Positions 7,756-15,580 of a stretch of DNA of 32,337 nucleotides are shown one piece after another. The translations under genes were made by a program, and so were the position numbers. Position 1 is the stretch's first letter. Every line of letters begins with the position of its first letter. Where the stretch lies: the NCBI GenBank assembly GCA_012270545.1, contig JAAXID010000283.1, positions 1 to 32,337 on the forward strand. The letters run 5' to 3'. Source of the DNA: Anaerolineae bacterium (lineage in GTDB: Bacteria; Chloroflexota; Anaerolineae; Aggregatilineales; Phototrophicaceae). Below the pieces are notes generated by a model that was not told where the DNA came from, did not search any database, and worked only from the letters and a program-made list of their open reading frames with translations.

Positions 7756-8930
7756 ACATCGTACCCAAAGCGCCATTCGCAATTGTCCATCGGCAGATCG
7801 TCCAAGCGATTGCGCCGCAGGGAGGCAAAACGCGGCTGCATCTCTTCAATGCTGTCGCCGCCGAGCTTCTCGAGCAGGGCATCGGCCAACACAATCGCCA
7901 TCATCGCCTCGCCCACTGGAACGGCGCGCGGCAAGGCGCAAAAGTCGCTGCGTTCGTAGACCGTCGGATTGGCCTCGCCCGTCGCCAGATCAACCGACTC
8001 GGCGCCCCGCAGCATGGTCGAGATCGGCTTCTTCGCCACGCGCACAATAATCGGCTCGCCTGTGCTGATCCCGCCTTCCAGTCCACCGGCGCGATTGCTG
8101 CGGCGGGACAAGTTACCCACCTCGTCGACGATGATGTCATCGTGCACCTGCGAGCCGCGCTTGCCGGCATTCTCGAATGCCGAACCGATTTCAGCGCCCT
8201 TCATCGCCTGAATGCTGACCATGGCGGCAACAAGACGCCCGTCCAATTTGCGATCATAATGCACGTGCGAGCCGAGGCCGGGCGGCACGCCCTGTGCCAC
8301 CACCTCGAAGACGCCGCCTAGCGTATCCTTATCGATCTTGACTTGACGGATGGCTTCGTGCATCTTTTTTGCCGCGATCGGATCGGGGCAGCGCACATCG
8401 TTGTCTTCATTGTGCGCGATGCGCTCCTCTATTGACATATCCGACAAATCGGCCAGGACAGCGCCAAGCTGCGAGACATAACCGTCAACTGAAATGCCGA
8501 ATTCAGCGAGAAACTTCTTGCAAATCGCGCCGATCGCTACGCGCATGGTCGTTTCACGGGCGCTCGCCCGCTCCAGCGAAAGCCGCAATTCGCGGTAGCC
8601 GTACTTGACCGCGCCGGTCAGATCGGCGTGCCCGGGTCGCGGCGTTGTAATCGGAGCGACATCGCGCTCTTTCCAGCTCTTGAAGTCGCGATTCCGCACG
8701 TGCAGCGCGATGGGCGCGCCCGTCGTCATGCCATTCATCACGCCCGAGGTGATGACGATGCCGTCCTTCTCGATCTGCATGCGTCCGCCGGAGCCGTAGC
8801 CTTTCTGCCGCCGCCGCAAATCGAGGTTGATGTCTTCCGCCGTCAAGGGCAAGCCGGCCGGCATCCCTTCCAGAATGGCGGTCAGGCCCGGTCCGTGGCT
8901 TTCGCCGGCGGTGAAGAATCGAATTGGCAT
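7752..8930 (-). CDS. aroC: chorismate synthase
   Basis: FMN-dependent elimination of phosphate from EPSP giving chorismate, the branch point used both by the trp operon and by aroH/tyrA here. The 392-residue product starts MPIRFFTAGESHGPGLTAI, containing the family GESHGP signature. It continues with RRQKGYGSGGRMQIEKD, RPGHADLTGAVKYGY and LERASARETTMRVAIGAI, the conserved core, and later GGLEGGISTGEPI. Length agrees with the long bacterial form. The start is 6 bases after the aroE stop and the end overlaps aroKB by 4 bases, indicating coupled translation. Confidence 0.97.
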   Translation of the reverse strand: MPIRFFTAGESHGPGLTAILEGMPAGLPLTAEDINLDLRRRQKGYGSGGRMQIEKDGIVITSGVMNGMTTGAPIALHVRNRDFKSWKERDVAPITTPRPGHADLTGAVKYGYRELRLSLERASARETTMRVAIGAICKKFLAEFGISVDGYVSQLGAVLADLSDMSIEERIAHNEDNDVRCPDPIAAKKMHEAIRQVKIDKDTLGGVFEVVAQGVPPGLGSHVHYDRKLDGRLVAAMVSIQAMKGAEIGSAFENAGKRGSQVHDDIIVDEVGNLSRRSNRAGGLEGGISTGEPIIVRVAKKPISTMLRGAESVDLATGEANPTVYERSDFCALPRAVPVGEAMMAIVLADALLEKLGGDSIEEMQPRFASLRRNRLDDLPMDNCEWRFGYDV

Positions 8931-8936
8931 AAGCGC

Positions 8937-9779
8937 TTAGTCCTTTGTCGCCTTTTCCAGGGCACGTCGCAAAAAGTCCTGCATCAAGTCAATCGGCGGC
9001 GCGACGCCGGTCCACAGCTCGAAAGCGATCGCACCCTGCCGCGCCAGCATGCCCAGCCCGCCAATCGCGCGTCCGTCATGGGCGACGCACTGCCGCATCA
9101 GTGCCGTATTCGCCGGCCGGTAGACCATATCATAAACGGTGACGCCAACGGGAAAAGGCACACCATGGATCCAGGGCGACTGCGTGACATGCGGGTGCAA
9201 GCCCGCCGATGTGCAATTGACAATCAGCGACATGCCCCATTTACTTGCCCCGGTCAGAGTCATTACACGGACATCGTCGATGCCGGCGGAGGCGCGCAAA
9301 TTGTCGATGAGCGCATGAGCCCGCGACTTGGTGCGATTCACGATCCCCACTTCCGCGCCGGCGCCCGCCAATCCGTATACAGCCGCCCGCGCCGCGCCGC
9401 CCGCGCCCAGCACCAGCACACGCTCCCCAGCAAGGGGCACATCATGCGCGCTTAAGTCATTGATGAAGCCATCAGCATCGGTATTCGTGCCGATGTTGCT
9501 GCGAAAATCCACCGTGTTCACCGCGCCAATCGCGCGCGCTTTCTCATCAGGACGGACGTATTCCATGATCGCTTCTTTATGCGGCACGGTCACATTAATC
9601 CCGATGTAGCCGTGATCTCGGGGTTCGCGCAGCCCCAGCCGCAAAATGTCGGGCGGAATCGACATGGCGTCATAATGCCAGTCGTCCATGTTCAGCGCCT
9701 TGAAGGCCGCGTTGTGCATGATCGGGCTCAGGCTGTGCTCCACTGGAAAGCCAATCAGACCTACTCGCTTTGTCGCCAC
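8937..9779 (-). CDS. aroE: shikimate dehydrogenase (NADP+)
   Basis: Reduces 3-dehydroshikimate to shikimate. The 280-residue product has the substrate-binding SLSPIMHNAAF (17-27), the catalytic Lys in NVTVPHKEAIM, the Asp in NTDADGF, and the nucleotide-binding glycine loop VLGAGGAARAAVYGL followed by IVNRTKSRA. The closing GLGMLARQGAIAFELWTG segment is typical. It lies 38 bases after aroA, the widest gap inside this operon, and 6 bases before aroC. Confidence 0.96.
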   Translation of the reverse strand: MATKRVGLIGFPVEHSLSPIMHNAAFKALNMDDWHYDAMSIPPDILRLGLREPRDHGYIGINVTVPHKEAIMEYVRPDEKARAIGAVNTVDFRSNIGTNTDADGFINDLSAHDVPLAGERVLVLGAGGAARAAVYGLAGAGAEVGIVNRTKSRAHALIDNLRASAGIDDVRVMTLTGASKWGMSLIVNCTSAGLHPHVTQSPWIHGVPFPVGVTVYDMVYRPANTALMRQCVAHDGRAIGGLGMLARQGAIAFELWTGVAPPIDLMQDFLRRALEKATKD

Positions 9780-9817
9780 TGCATACCCTTCAAGCGCGAA
9801 TCGCGCAAATCATCGCG

Positions 9818-11134
9818 CTACTCCGGCAACAGCCTCGCGCCGCTGCCAATTAACGCCTCAGCGAAACCGGGAAAACTATCGCCGGCGCAGGCCGCGTCCG
9901 TCACCACCGTGCCTTCGGCCGCGATCAATCCGGCGACGGTCAAGCTCATGGCGATGCGGTGATCATCATGTCCGTCGACTTGGGCGCCTGTGAGATTCTG
10001 CGGACCATCGATGCGGAAGCCGTCTTCGCGTTCCTCGATCTCGGCGCCCAGCTTACGCAGCTCCTGCGCCATCACGGCGATGCGATCGGTCTCCTTGACG
10101 CGCAGCTCCTTCGCGTCGCGCACGAGGGTTTCGCCCTCAGCCCGCAGCGCCGCCACCATCAAAATGGGGAATTCATCGATCATGCGGACGACAGTCTCCC
10201 CACCGATCTCGATCCCTCTGAGCTGGCTTGTCCGCAGGCGGATGTCACCGATCGGCTCGCCGGCCTGTTCATCAAGGTTGCTGACGGCAAGGTCCGCGCC
10301 CATTTCCTCCAAGACGTCCAGCAGACCGGTGCGCGTTGGATTCAGGTTGACCCCTTTGACAATGAGATCGCTATCCGGCGCCAGCATTCCCGCCACCAGC
10401 AGGAAGGCCGCTGACGAGGCATCGCCGGGCACTGTCATATCCAGCGGCGTCAAACTGTCATTCGGAACCACTGTGATCGCATTGCCACCGGCGCCGTCGG
10501 CACTGATGTCCACACCCAGCGAGCGCAGCATTCGCTCGGTGTGATCGCGGGCCGGACCCGGCTGGATTACCGTGGTCGACGAATCGCCGTACAAGCCGGC
10601 CAACAAAATCGCGCTCTTCACTTGGGCGCTGGCGACCGGCATCTCATAGCTTATGCCCTGCAGCGCGGCCGGCCGTATCCTCAGCGGACAGCCTCCATTG
10701 CTCGATTCGATATCGGCGCCCATCAGCATCAAAGGATCGGTTATCCGCTTCATCGGCCGCCGCCTGAGCTGCACGCTGCCATCCAAAACGCTGGGAAAAT
10801 CCTGCCCCGCCATGATGCCGGCGAGCAAGCGAATGCCCGTCCCCGCATTCATCAGGTTCAGCGGGCGCGCACTCTCGCGCAGGCCGCCGCCGTCGATGCT
10901 TAAGGTATTTGCATCGTGTCGCTCAATCTGAACGCCGAGATCACGCAGCGCGCCCAACGTCGCTTCGGTATCACCGGCCGCCAGCCAATTGCGAATCTCC
11001 GACCGACCCTGAGCGATGGCCGCCAGCATGACCGCCCGATGCGAAACCGACTTGTCGCCCGGCACCGTTACTTCGCCGCGCAGCGCGCCGCCGGGACGCA
11101 GTTTGAATTGTTCGTATCTAAGGTCTGCTGTCAT
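9818..11134 (-). CDS. aroA: 3-phosphoshikimate 1-carboxyvinyltransferase (EPSP synthase)
   Basis: Transfers the enolpyruvyl group of PEP to shikimate-3-phosphate. The 438-residue product has the N-terminal EVTVPGDKSVSHRAVMLAAI, then NAGTGIRLLAG, VASAQVKSAILLAGLYG, the VPGDASSAAFLLVAG block and, near the end, ELRVKETDRIAVMAQELRKLGA and DGHDDHRIAMSLTVAGL. ATG 11134 is preferred over an in-frame codon at 11200, because MTADLRYEQFKLRPGG leads directly into the domain and the longer version runs through the tyrA end. The chosen start overlaps tyrA by 17 bases. Confidence 0.96.
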   Translation of the reverse strand: MTADLRYEQFKLRPGGALRGEVTVPGDKSVSHRAVMLAAIAQGRSEIRNWLAAGDTEATLGALRDLGVQIERHDANTLSIDGGGLRESARPLNLMNAGTGIRLLAGIMAGQDFPSVLDGSVQLRRRPMKRITDPLMLMGADIESSNGGCPLRIRPAALQGISYEMPVASAQVKSAILLAGLYGDSSTTVIQPGPARDHTERMLRSLGVDISADGAGGNAITVVPNDSLTPLDMTVPGDASSAAFLLVAGMLAPDSDLIVKGVNLNPTRTGLLDVLEEMGADLAVSNLDEQAGEPIGDIRLRTSQLRGIEIGGETVVRMIDEFPILMVAALRAEGETLVRDAKELRVKETDRIAVMAQELRKLGAEIEEREDGFRIDGPQNLTGAQVDGHDDHRIAMSLTVAGLIAAEGTVVTDAACAGDSFPGFAEALIGSGARLLPE

Positions 11135-12002
11135 AATCCCGCGTCCATTCCTTACGCGCTTGCCGTATTGGCTGCAGCGATTCGCCCAGCCGCTGGTCAT
11201 CGCCGGCTATTAGCAGCGTCTCCAGCATGGCCAATTGCATTCTGAACTGCGCCAGCAGCGTAGCGACCGCCTGCGTATTCGTGCTGAGAATATCGCCCAT
11301 CATCGTCACATCGCTGGCGGCCAAGCGGCTGGTATCGCGGAATCCGCCGGCAGCCAGCTCCCAGTAGGCGGCATCATCCCGCGCCTGATTGGCGATTGTC
11401 GCCACCAGCGTCGCGCTCAACAGATAAGGCAAGTGGCTGATGCCGGCGACTATCTGATCATGGCGTTCGGCTTCCATCTCGATCGGCAGGGCGCCAAGCG
11501 TCTCCACGAACGAGACCGCGTGCAAGCGCGCGGCCGGCGTTGTTCGGCGCGAGGGACAGAGCACGAAGGGGCGACCGCGGTAGAGCGATTCATCGGACTC
11601 TTCGATGCCGCCGTTCTCCTTACCCGTCATCGGATGGCCGCCGACCGCGTTGACGCCGATCGGCAGGCTCGCCATCGCATCGACGATATCCTGCTTCGTG
11701 CTGCCGATATCGATGACCAGCGTGTTCGAGCGCAAGTACGAGCCGATGCGCATATTCAGCATCTCGACGATCACCCGAACCGGCGCCGCCAAAATGACTA
11801 CATCGGCGCGATTGACGCCCTCGTGCAAGTTGTCGGTAGCACAATCCACCATCCCGCGTTCCAGAGCGACGCAGCGCGCCCGCTCATCATGATCGATGCC
11901 ACTGATATGATCGGCGTGAGCGCGCATCGCCAATGCCAGCGAGCCACCCATCAGCCCCATCCCGACAATCGCCAAATGGCGCGCGCGGAAACCGGCGGAC
12001 AT
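11118..12002 (-). CDS. tyrA: prephenate dehydrogenase
   Basis: NAD(P)-dependent oxidative decarboxylation of prephenate to 4-hydroxyphenylpyruvate on the way to tyrosine. The 294-residue product starts with the dinucleotide-binding loop AIVGMGLMGGSLALAM (11-26), then VILAAPV, IDIGSTKQDIVDAM, GGHPMTGKENGG and HLPYLLSATLVA, the expected substrate-binding and catalytic blocks. No C-terminal ACT domain is seen, so feedback by tyrosine through ACT is not expected. ATG 12002 overlaps the aroH stop by one base (TGATG). Being second in the operon, directly after chorismate mutase, fits the tyrosine-rich leader peptide upstream. Confidence 0.95.
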   Translation of the reverse strand: MSAGFRARHLAIVGMGLMGGSLALAMRAHADHISGIDHDERARCVALERGMVDCATDNLHEGVNRADVVILAAPVRVIVEMLNMRIGSYLRSNTLVIDIGSTKQDIVDAMASLPIGVNAVGGHPMTGKENGGIEESDESLYRGRPFVLCPSRRTTPAARLHAVSFVETLGALPIEMEAERHDQIVAGISHLPYLLSATLVATIANQARDDAAYWELAAGGFRDTSRLAASDVTMMGDILSTNTQAVATLLAQFRMQLAMLETLLIAGDDQRLGESLQPIRQARKEWTRDYDSRP

Positions 12003-12382
12003 CAGGCTTCACCCCTCCGAGCGCTCGGTGCCAGATCGGGCCGCAGCACGACGGCGCCGCGCAGGAAGACGTGCTGAATCTCGTCCATCGGCTTATCGGT
12101 ATTCCAGTGGATCAGCACGCGCACGCATTGCTGCAGCCCGTCGATGACATCGGCTTCCTGGAAGCCCATCAGCGCGGTGCGCGTCCAGCCCAGCTCGCGC
12201 GCGGCCGCCGCCGGATAAGCGGCGTCAAGACCGGGGGTGGCGGTGAAAAGAATGCTCGCCACATCATCTTCGGCGATGCCATTGGCGTCGATCATCGCAG
12301 CGAGCAATTCCTGCGTCGCTTCCATGATCTCCCGCCGCGAATTGTGCGCCACCGTCGTCGCGCCGCGAACACCACGTATCAT
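12002..12382 (-). CDS. aroH: chorismate mutase, AroH (monofunctional, Bacillus type)
   Basis: Rearranges chorismate to prephenate. The 126-residue product matches the BsCM-type trimeric enzyme from [11 protein letters not shown] to AVVLRPDL. Aligned by eye to Bacillus AroH, the key Arg7, Arg63, Glu78 and Arg90 equivalents are present ([22 protein letters not shown]). Three active-site positions differ: Tyr108 is Phe ([10 protein letters not shown]), Cys75 is Gly (ALMGFQEAD) and Phe57 is Tyr ([11 protein letters not shown]). ATG 12382 has AAGG about 6 bases upstream. First gene of the aro operon, 23 bases after the attenuator U-tract, so its expression should depend on read-through. Confidence 0.94.
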   Translation of the reverse strand: MIRGVRGATTVAHNSRREIMEATQELLAAMIDANGIAEDDVASILFTATPGLDAAYPAAAARELGWTRTALMGFQEADVIDGLQQCVRVLIHWNTDKPMDEIQHVFLRGAVVLRPDLAPSARRGEA

Positions 12383-12405
12383 GTTATGCCTTCTCCCCCT
12401 GCAAC

Positions 12406-12436
12406 AAAAAAGGCGCCGAGTGCTTCACTCTGCGCC
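12406..12436 (-). terminator. attenuator terminator in the aro operon leader
   Basis: On the minus strand, GGCGC (12436-12432) pairs with GCGCC (12416-12412) and GAGTG (12430-12426) pairs with CACTC (12422-12418). There is one A/G mismatch between the two helices, a 3-base AAG loop, and six T directly after the stem (12411-12406). This is a textbook intrinsic terminator placed between the leader ORF and aroH rather than at an operon end. Confidence 0.88.
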
Positions 12437-12483
12437 CTTGCTCGTTGTTCTTGTCAGCGTCGGATTTCAGTTGACAGCGCGAA

Positions 12484-12552
12484 TCACCCAGACCGGTCTA
12501 TGCAGTTTGGGTAGTAATAATAGCGAAAACTGAAAATGTGTAAATTGTGCAT
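12484..12552 (-). CDS. Tyr/Phe-rich leader peptide of the aro operon
   Basis: A 22-codon frame from ATG 12552 to TGA 12484 begins MHNLHIFSFRYYYYP. It has Phe at positions 7 and 9 and four consecutive Tyr codons (TAT TAT TAC TAC, 12522-12511). It lies between the promoter at 12588-12616 and the intrinsic terminator at 12406-12436, the arrangement of PheA/Trp-type attenuation leaders. The ACCCA just after the Tyr run can pair with TGGGT just before the stop, so a ribosome stalled on Tyr codons would disrupt that helix. The full antiterminator pairing is not resolved by eye. The ribosome-binding site is weak. An in-frame GTG at 12585 is rejected because it would lie at or before the predicted transcription start. 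Predicted role: higher aro expression when charged tRNA-Tyr is scarce. Confidence 0.82.
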   Translation of the reverse strand: MHNLHIFSFRYYYYPNCIDRSG

Positions 12553-12587
12553 GTCCGAGTTCAGACATTCAGTCGTATTGCACACCT

Positions 12588-12616
12588 ACGTTACCTTACG
12601 ATGATCGACCTGTCAA
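12588..12616 (-). promoter_or_regulatory. promoter of the aro operon
   Basis: Perfect -35 TTGACA (12616-12611), 17-bp spacer, then TAACGT (12593-12588), which keeps the most conserved first, second and last -10 positions. Predicted start is near 12581, about 29 bases before the leader ORF. Confidence 0.65.
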
Positions 12617-12630
12617 TAGACTGCTTACAA

Positions 12631-12804
12631 CGGGAATGGTGAATTGTGAATATGGCAACCTACCATCCTGTCTAAGGTAAACTTAGATGTAGGGGCGATT
12701 CTGTGAGTCGCCTGCATCGGCAAATTCAGGCTTCGGGCGATCCGAGGATCGCCCCTACAAGCTCAGGGCGAGCAAGAGTTGTATCAATAACATCACCACT
12801 CCCG
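12631..12804 (+). mobile_element. MITE-like repeat, complete copy A
   Basis: A 174-bp element bounded by CGGGAATGGTGA (12631-12642) and TCACCACTCCCG (12793-12804), inverted repeats with one mismatch. Inside is a perfect 12-bp inverted pair TGTAGGGGCGAT (12688-12699) / ATCGCCCCTACA (12748-12759), plus smaller hairpins GGCGAtt..gtCGCC and GGGCGATC..GATCGCCC. It aligns along its whole length with copy B at 20600. No coding capacity. Flanking CTTACAA and CTTGCAA could be an imperfect target duplication. It sits between the trp operon end and the aro promoter, 14 bp from the aro -35 box. Confidence 0.8.
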
Positions 12805-12851
12805 CTTGCAACGAACCCGGCGCCGTCTAGGTCCTCTGCGGTAAACTAAGC

Positions 12852-12872
12852 GGGCGGCTCAGTGAATCGCCC
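12852..12872 (-). terminator. weak hairpin after trpA, possibly repeat-derived
   Basis: On the minus strand GGGCG pairs with CGCCC around an 11-base interior, 8 bases after the trpA stop, followed by TTAGTTTACC with only a poor T-tract. The neighbouring GGTAAACTAAG and the hairpin resemble GGTAAACTTAG plus hairpin in the MITE-like copies, so it may be a repeat fragment serving as the operon end. Confidence 0.35.
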
Positions 12873-12879
12873 TAATTGA

Positions 12880-13689
12880 TCATTCCCGTATCGCTTCACA
12901 GATCTCAGCCGCCAGCGCCCGCATGTCATCGAATCCCCGCTCCCAAGCTCTAATCAGCGCCGAGGCCACGATGAAGCCATCGGTCAAGTTGCGCAGCTGC
13001 CGCGCATGCGCCGGACTGCTGATGCCAAAGCCCAGCACCAGCGGCACCCCCGTCTTCGCTCGCAAGCGCGCAATGTAGTCCGTCAGATAGGCCGGCAGCT
13101 CTTTTCGCGCGCCGGTGATCCCAGTCAGCGACACAACGTAGATGAAACCGGTCGCGTTCGCCGTCGCCATCGCGATGCGCTTGTCATTGCTCGTCGGCGC
13201 CAGGAAGAATACCAGCGCCAGGCCCTCGCGCGCGCAGCTATCGGCGAACAGTGCCGCTTCTTCCGGCGGCAAATCGGGCACGATCAAGCCGTCAGCGCCC
13301 GCCTCGCACGCGTCGCGGACGAAGCGATCCGCGCCATAAGCCAGCAGCGGATTGGCGTAACCCATCATCAGCATCGGCTGTGATAGGCCTTTTTCGCGCA
13401 GCGTTTCCACGGCGTCGAGGCACACTCGCACGGTTGTGCCGTTCTCCAGCGCGATCTGAGTCGCCGCCTGAATCGTCGGACCATCGGCGATGGGATCGCT
13501 GAAAGGCATGCCGATCTCGAAGCCGTCCACCCCAGCTGCGGCAACCGATTCAATAGCGCGCAGCGACTCCTGGCGATTCGGATAGCCAATGCAAAAATAG
13601 GGCAAGAAGGCCGCGCGGTTCTCCGCTTTCGCCCGCGCGAACATCGCTTCAATCGCAGCTGTGCCCTGTAGTTCTCGCGTCAAAGTCAT
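12880..13689 (-). CDS. trpA: tryptophan synthase alpha chain
   Basis: Cleaves indole-3-glycerol phosphate to indole and glyceraldehyde-3-phosphate and passes indole to TrpB. The 269-residue product has the catalytic Glu in GVDGFEIGMPFSDPIADGP (E58) with the second catalytic Asp in the same stretch (D65), then LMMGYANPLLAYG, GLIVPDLPPEEA, the flexible-loop VSLTGITGARKE, and GFGISSPAH for phosphate binding. ATG 13689 is preceded by GAGGAG; an upstream in-frame start would run into the trpB end. Last gene of the trp operon, 22 bases after trpB. Confidence 0.96.
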   Translation of the reverse strand: MTLTRELQGTAAIEAMFARAKAENRAAFLPYFCIGYPNRQESLRAIESVAAAGVDGFEIGMPFSDPIADGPTIQAATQIALENGTTVRVCLDAVETLREKGLSQPMLMMGYANPLLAYGADRFVRDACEAGADGLIVPDLPPEEAALFADSCAREGLALVFFLAPTSNDKRIAMATANATGFIYVVSLTGITGARKELPAYLTDYIARLRAKTGVPLVLGFGISSPAHARQLRNLTDGFIVASALIRAWERGFDDMRALAAEICEAIRE

Positions 13690-13711
13690 GGTCTCCTCGT
13701 CTGCTCTCCGC

Positions 13712-14935
13712 CTAATCACCCAATATGCTGATGACGGTATCGAGGTCTTTGTCGCCACGCCCGGACAAATTGACCAGCAGCACGCTGTCGCGCGGCATGG
13801 TCGGCGCCCGTTTGATCGCCTCAGCGACCGCGTGTGAACTCTCCAGCGCCGGGATAATGCCCTCCATCTTGCTCAAGACCTGAAAGGCTTCCAGCGCTTC
13901 CTCGTCGGTCGCCATCGTATAATAAGCCCGCTCCAATTGCCGCAGGTGCGCATGCTCTGGCCCCACAGAAGGATAATCCAAGCCCGCCGACACGCTGTGC
14001 GTCTCCATGATTTGCCCGTCGGCATTTTGCATGACGTATGAGCGCGTGCCGTGCAATATGCCCGGACGGCTGATATCCAGGTCGGCGAAGCGCGCCGCGT
14101 GTTCCCCGCTTTCGATGCCGCGCCCGCCCGCCTCGACGCCAATCAGCTCGGTATTCTCGTCGTCGCGGAAAGCGTGGAAAAGCCCGATGGCATTGCTGCC
14201 GCCGCCAACGCAGGCGATGCAGGCCTCCGGCAGCTGACCGCTCAGCGCTTGAATCTGCTCGCGCGCCTCAGCGCCGATCACGCTTTGGAAATCCCGCACC
14301 ATCATCGGATAAGGATGCGGACCCAAAGCCGAGCCCAGCAGATAAAAGGTCGACCCGACGTTGGTCACCCAGTCGCGCATCGCTTCGTTGATGGCGTCCT
14401 TTAGCGTGCGGCTGCCGCTCGTCACCGGAATGACCTCGGCGCCCAGCAGCTTCATGCGAAAGACATTGGGCTGCTGCCGGCGGATATCGACCGTGCCCAT
14501 GTAAACGTGGCATTCCAGCCCGAGCAGCGCCATCGCCGTCGCCGTACCGACGCCATGCTGCCCGGCGCCCGTCTCGGCGATGATGCGGCGCTTGCCCATC
14601 CGCTTCGCCAGCAAGCCCTGACCGAGCGCGTTGTTGATCTTGTGCGCGCCCGTATGCGCCAGGTCTTCCCGCTTGAGGTAGATCTGCGCGCCACCCAGCG
14701 CCTCGCTCAGCCGCCGCGCGTAGCTGATCGGGGTAGGCCGCCCGCTGTATGTCCGCTGCAGATGGCTCAATTCTTGATGAAACTGCGGATCCGCCAGCGC
14801 TTCGGCATAAGCCGCTTCCAGTTCGTCCAGCGCCGGAATGATCGTCTCTGGCACAAAGCGCCCACCGAATTCACCAAAGTAACCGCGCGCGTCGGGCAGG
14901 TCGCTGATATCGGTGCGGATATACAGATCAGTCAT
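13712..14935 (-). CDS. trpB: tryptophan synthase beta chain
   Basis: PLP-dependent condensation of indole with serine. The 407-residue product has the PLP lysine in [14 protein letters not shown] (K99), the catalytic Glu in ETGAGQHG (E121) and the phosphate-binding GGGSN (244-248). Its length and lack of a long N-terminal extension fit TrpB1 rather than TrpB2. ATG 14935 is used because AAGGA sits 9 bases upstream; the preceding in-frame TTG at 14941 lacks support. It lies 21 bases after the NUDIX gene. Confidence 0.97.
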   Translation of the reverse strand: MTDLYIRTDISDLPDARGYFGEFGGRFVPETIIPALDELEAAYAEALADPQFHQELSHLQRTYSGRPTPISYARRLSEALGGAQIYLKREDLAHTGAHKINNALGQGLLAKRMGKRRIIAETGAGQHGVGTATAMALLGLECHVYMGTVDIRRQQPNVFRMKLLGAEVIPVTSGSRTLKDAINEAMRDWVTNVGSTFYLLGSALGPHPYPMMVRDFQSVIGAEAREQIQALSGQLPEACIACVGGGSNAIGLFHAFRDDENTELIGVEAGGRGIESGEHAARFADLDISRPGILHGTRSYVMQNADGQIMETHSVSAGLDYPSVGPEHAHLRQLERAYYTMATDEEALEAFQVLSKMEGIIPALESSHAVAEAIKRAPTMPRDSVLLVNLSGRGDKDLDTVISILGD

Positions 14936-14956
14936 GGTCAAGCATCCTTTTGGCTA

Positions 14957-15580
14957 CTAGATCCAGAGTTCTTTCTCGCCCGCGAAATAGCGTTGCGCAA
15001 GGATCAGAATCTTCTCAATATAATTGTCCACACTCGGAATAAAATCGTTCCGGGTAAGGGCGATCTCCGCCGAACCCAATCCAACAGCCGGGACGATTAC
15101 GCGGCCGATCTCGCCCGAAAACAGGCGGGTGGCATCAGCGATCCTCAGCTTAACCAGACCGGCTATCTCGTCGCTCGAATAAGCGTAATCTTCAAGCGGC
15201 TTATCCGTTTCATACAGAAATACATTGCAAATCTGGCAGTCAACAAAGTCCCCCAGTTTATTGATACCGATGCGCCGGCCAAGCGGGATCAGATCTTCAA
15301 AAGCCACTTGCAGCCCCAACTCCTCTTCTATCTCGCGGGGACCATCGCGCACGCTCTCGCCCGCCTGTAGATGCCCTGCAGCGCTGATATCAATCTTGTT
15401 CGGATAATCCAGACAGTCCCTTCGCTTTTGTAGGACCAGAAAGGGATCGCCATCCGCCTCGCGCCCAATCACCCAGCAGTGAAACACCTGATGCCAGTCG
15501 CCATCACGATGCACCGCGTCGCGCCTTTTGACGCCGATGTGATTCAGCGCTTCATCATATATGTCGAAAAGCTCACTCAT
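14957..15580 (-). CDS. NUDIX hydrolase inside the trp operon
   Basis: 207 residues with a NUDIX box, GHLQAGE then SVRDGP then REIEEELGL. This fits the consensus except that the spacer before REUxEE is six residues instead of seven. The flanking DYPNKIDISAAGHL and the ending YFAGEKELWI resemble the isopentenyl-diphosphate-isomerase-like NUDIX group, though a substrate cannot be assigned. The ATG overlaps the trpF stop (ATGA) and the stop is 21 bases before trpB, so it is co-transcribed and translationally coupled. Possible roles are removing a damaged nucleotide or phosphorylated intermediate near the PRPP-using steps; this is speculation. Confidence 0.9.
   Translation of the reverse strand: MSELFDIYDEALNHIGVKRRDAVHRDGDWHQVFHCWVIGREADGDPFLVLQKRRDCLDYPNKIDISAAGHLQAGESVRDGPREIEEELGLQVAFEDLIPLGRRIGINKLGDFVDCQICNVFLYETDKPLEDYAYSSDEIAGLVKLRIADATRLFSGEIGRVIVPAVGLGSAEIALTRNDFIPSVDNYIEKILILAQRYFAGEKELWI

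Noticed and set aside
12553..12585. In-frame GTG start at 12585 for the leader peptide
   Set aside because: It would lie at or before the predicted transcription start near 12581, so the ATG at 12552 is used.
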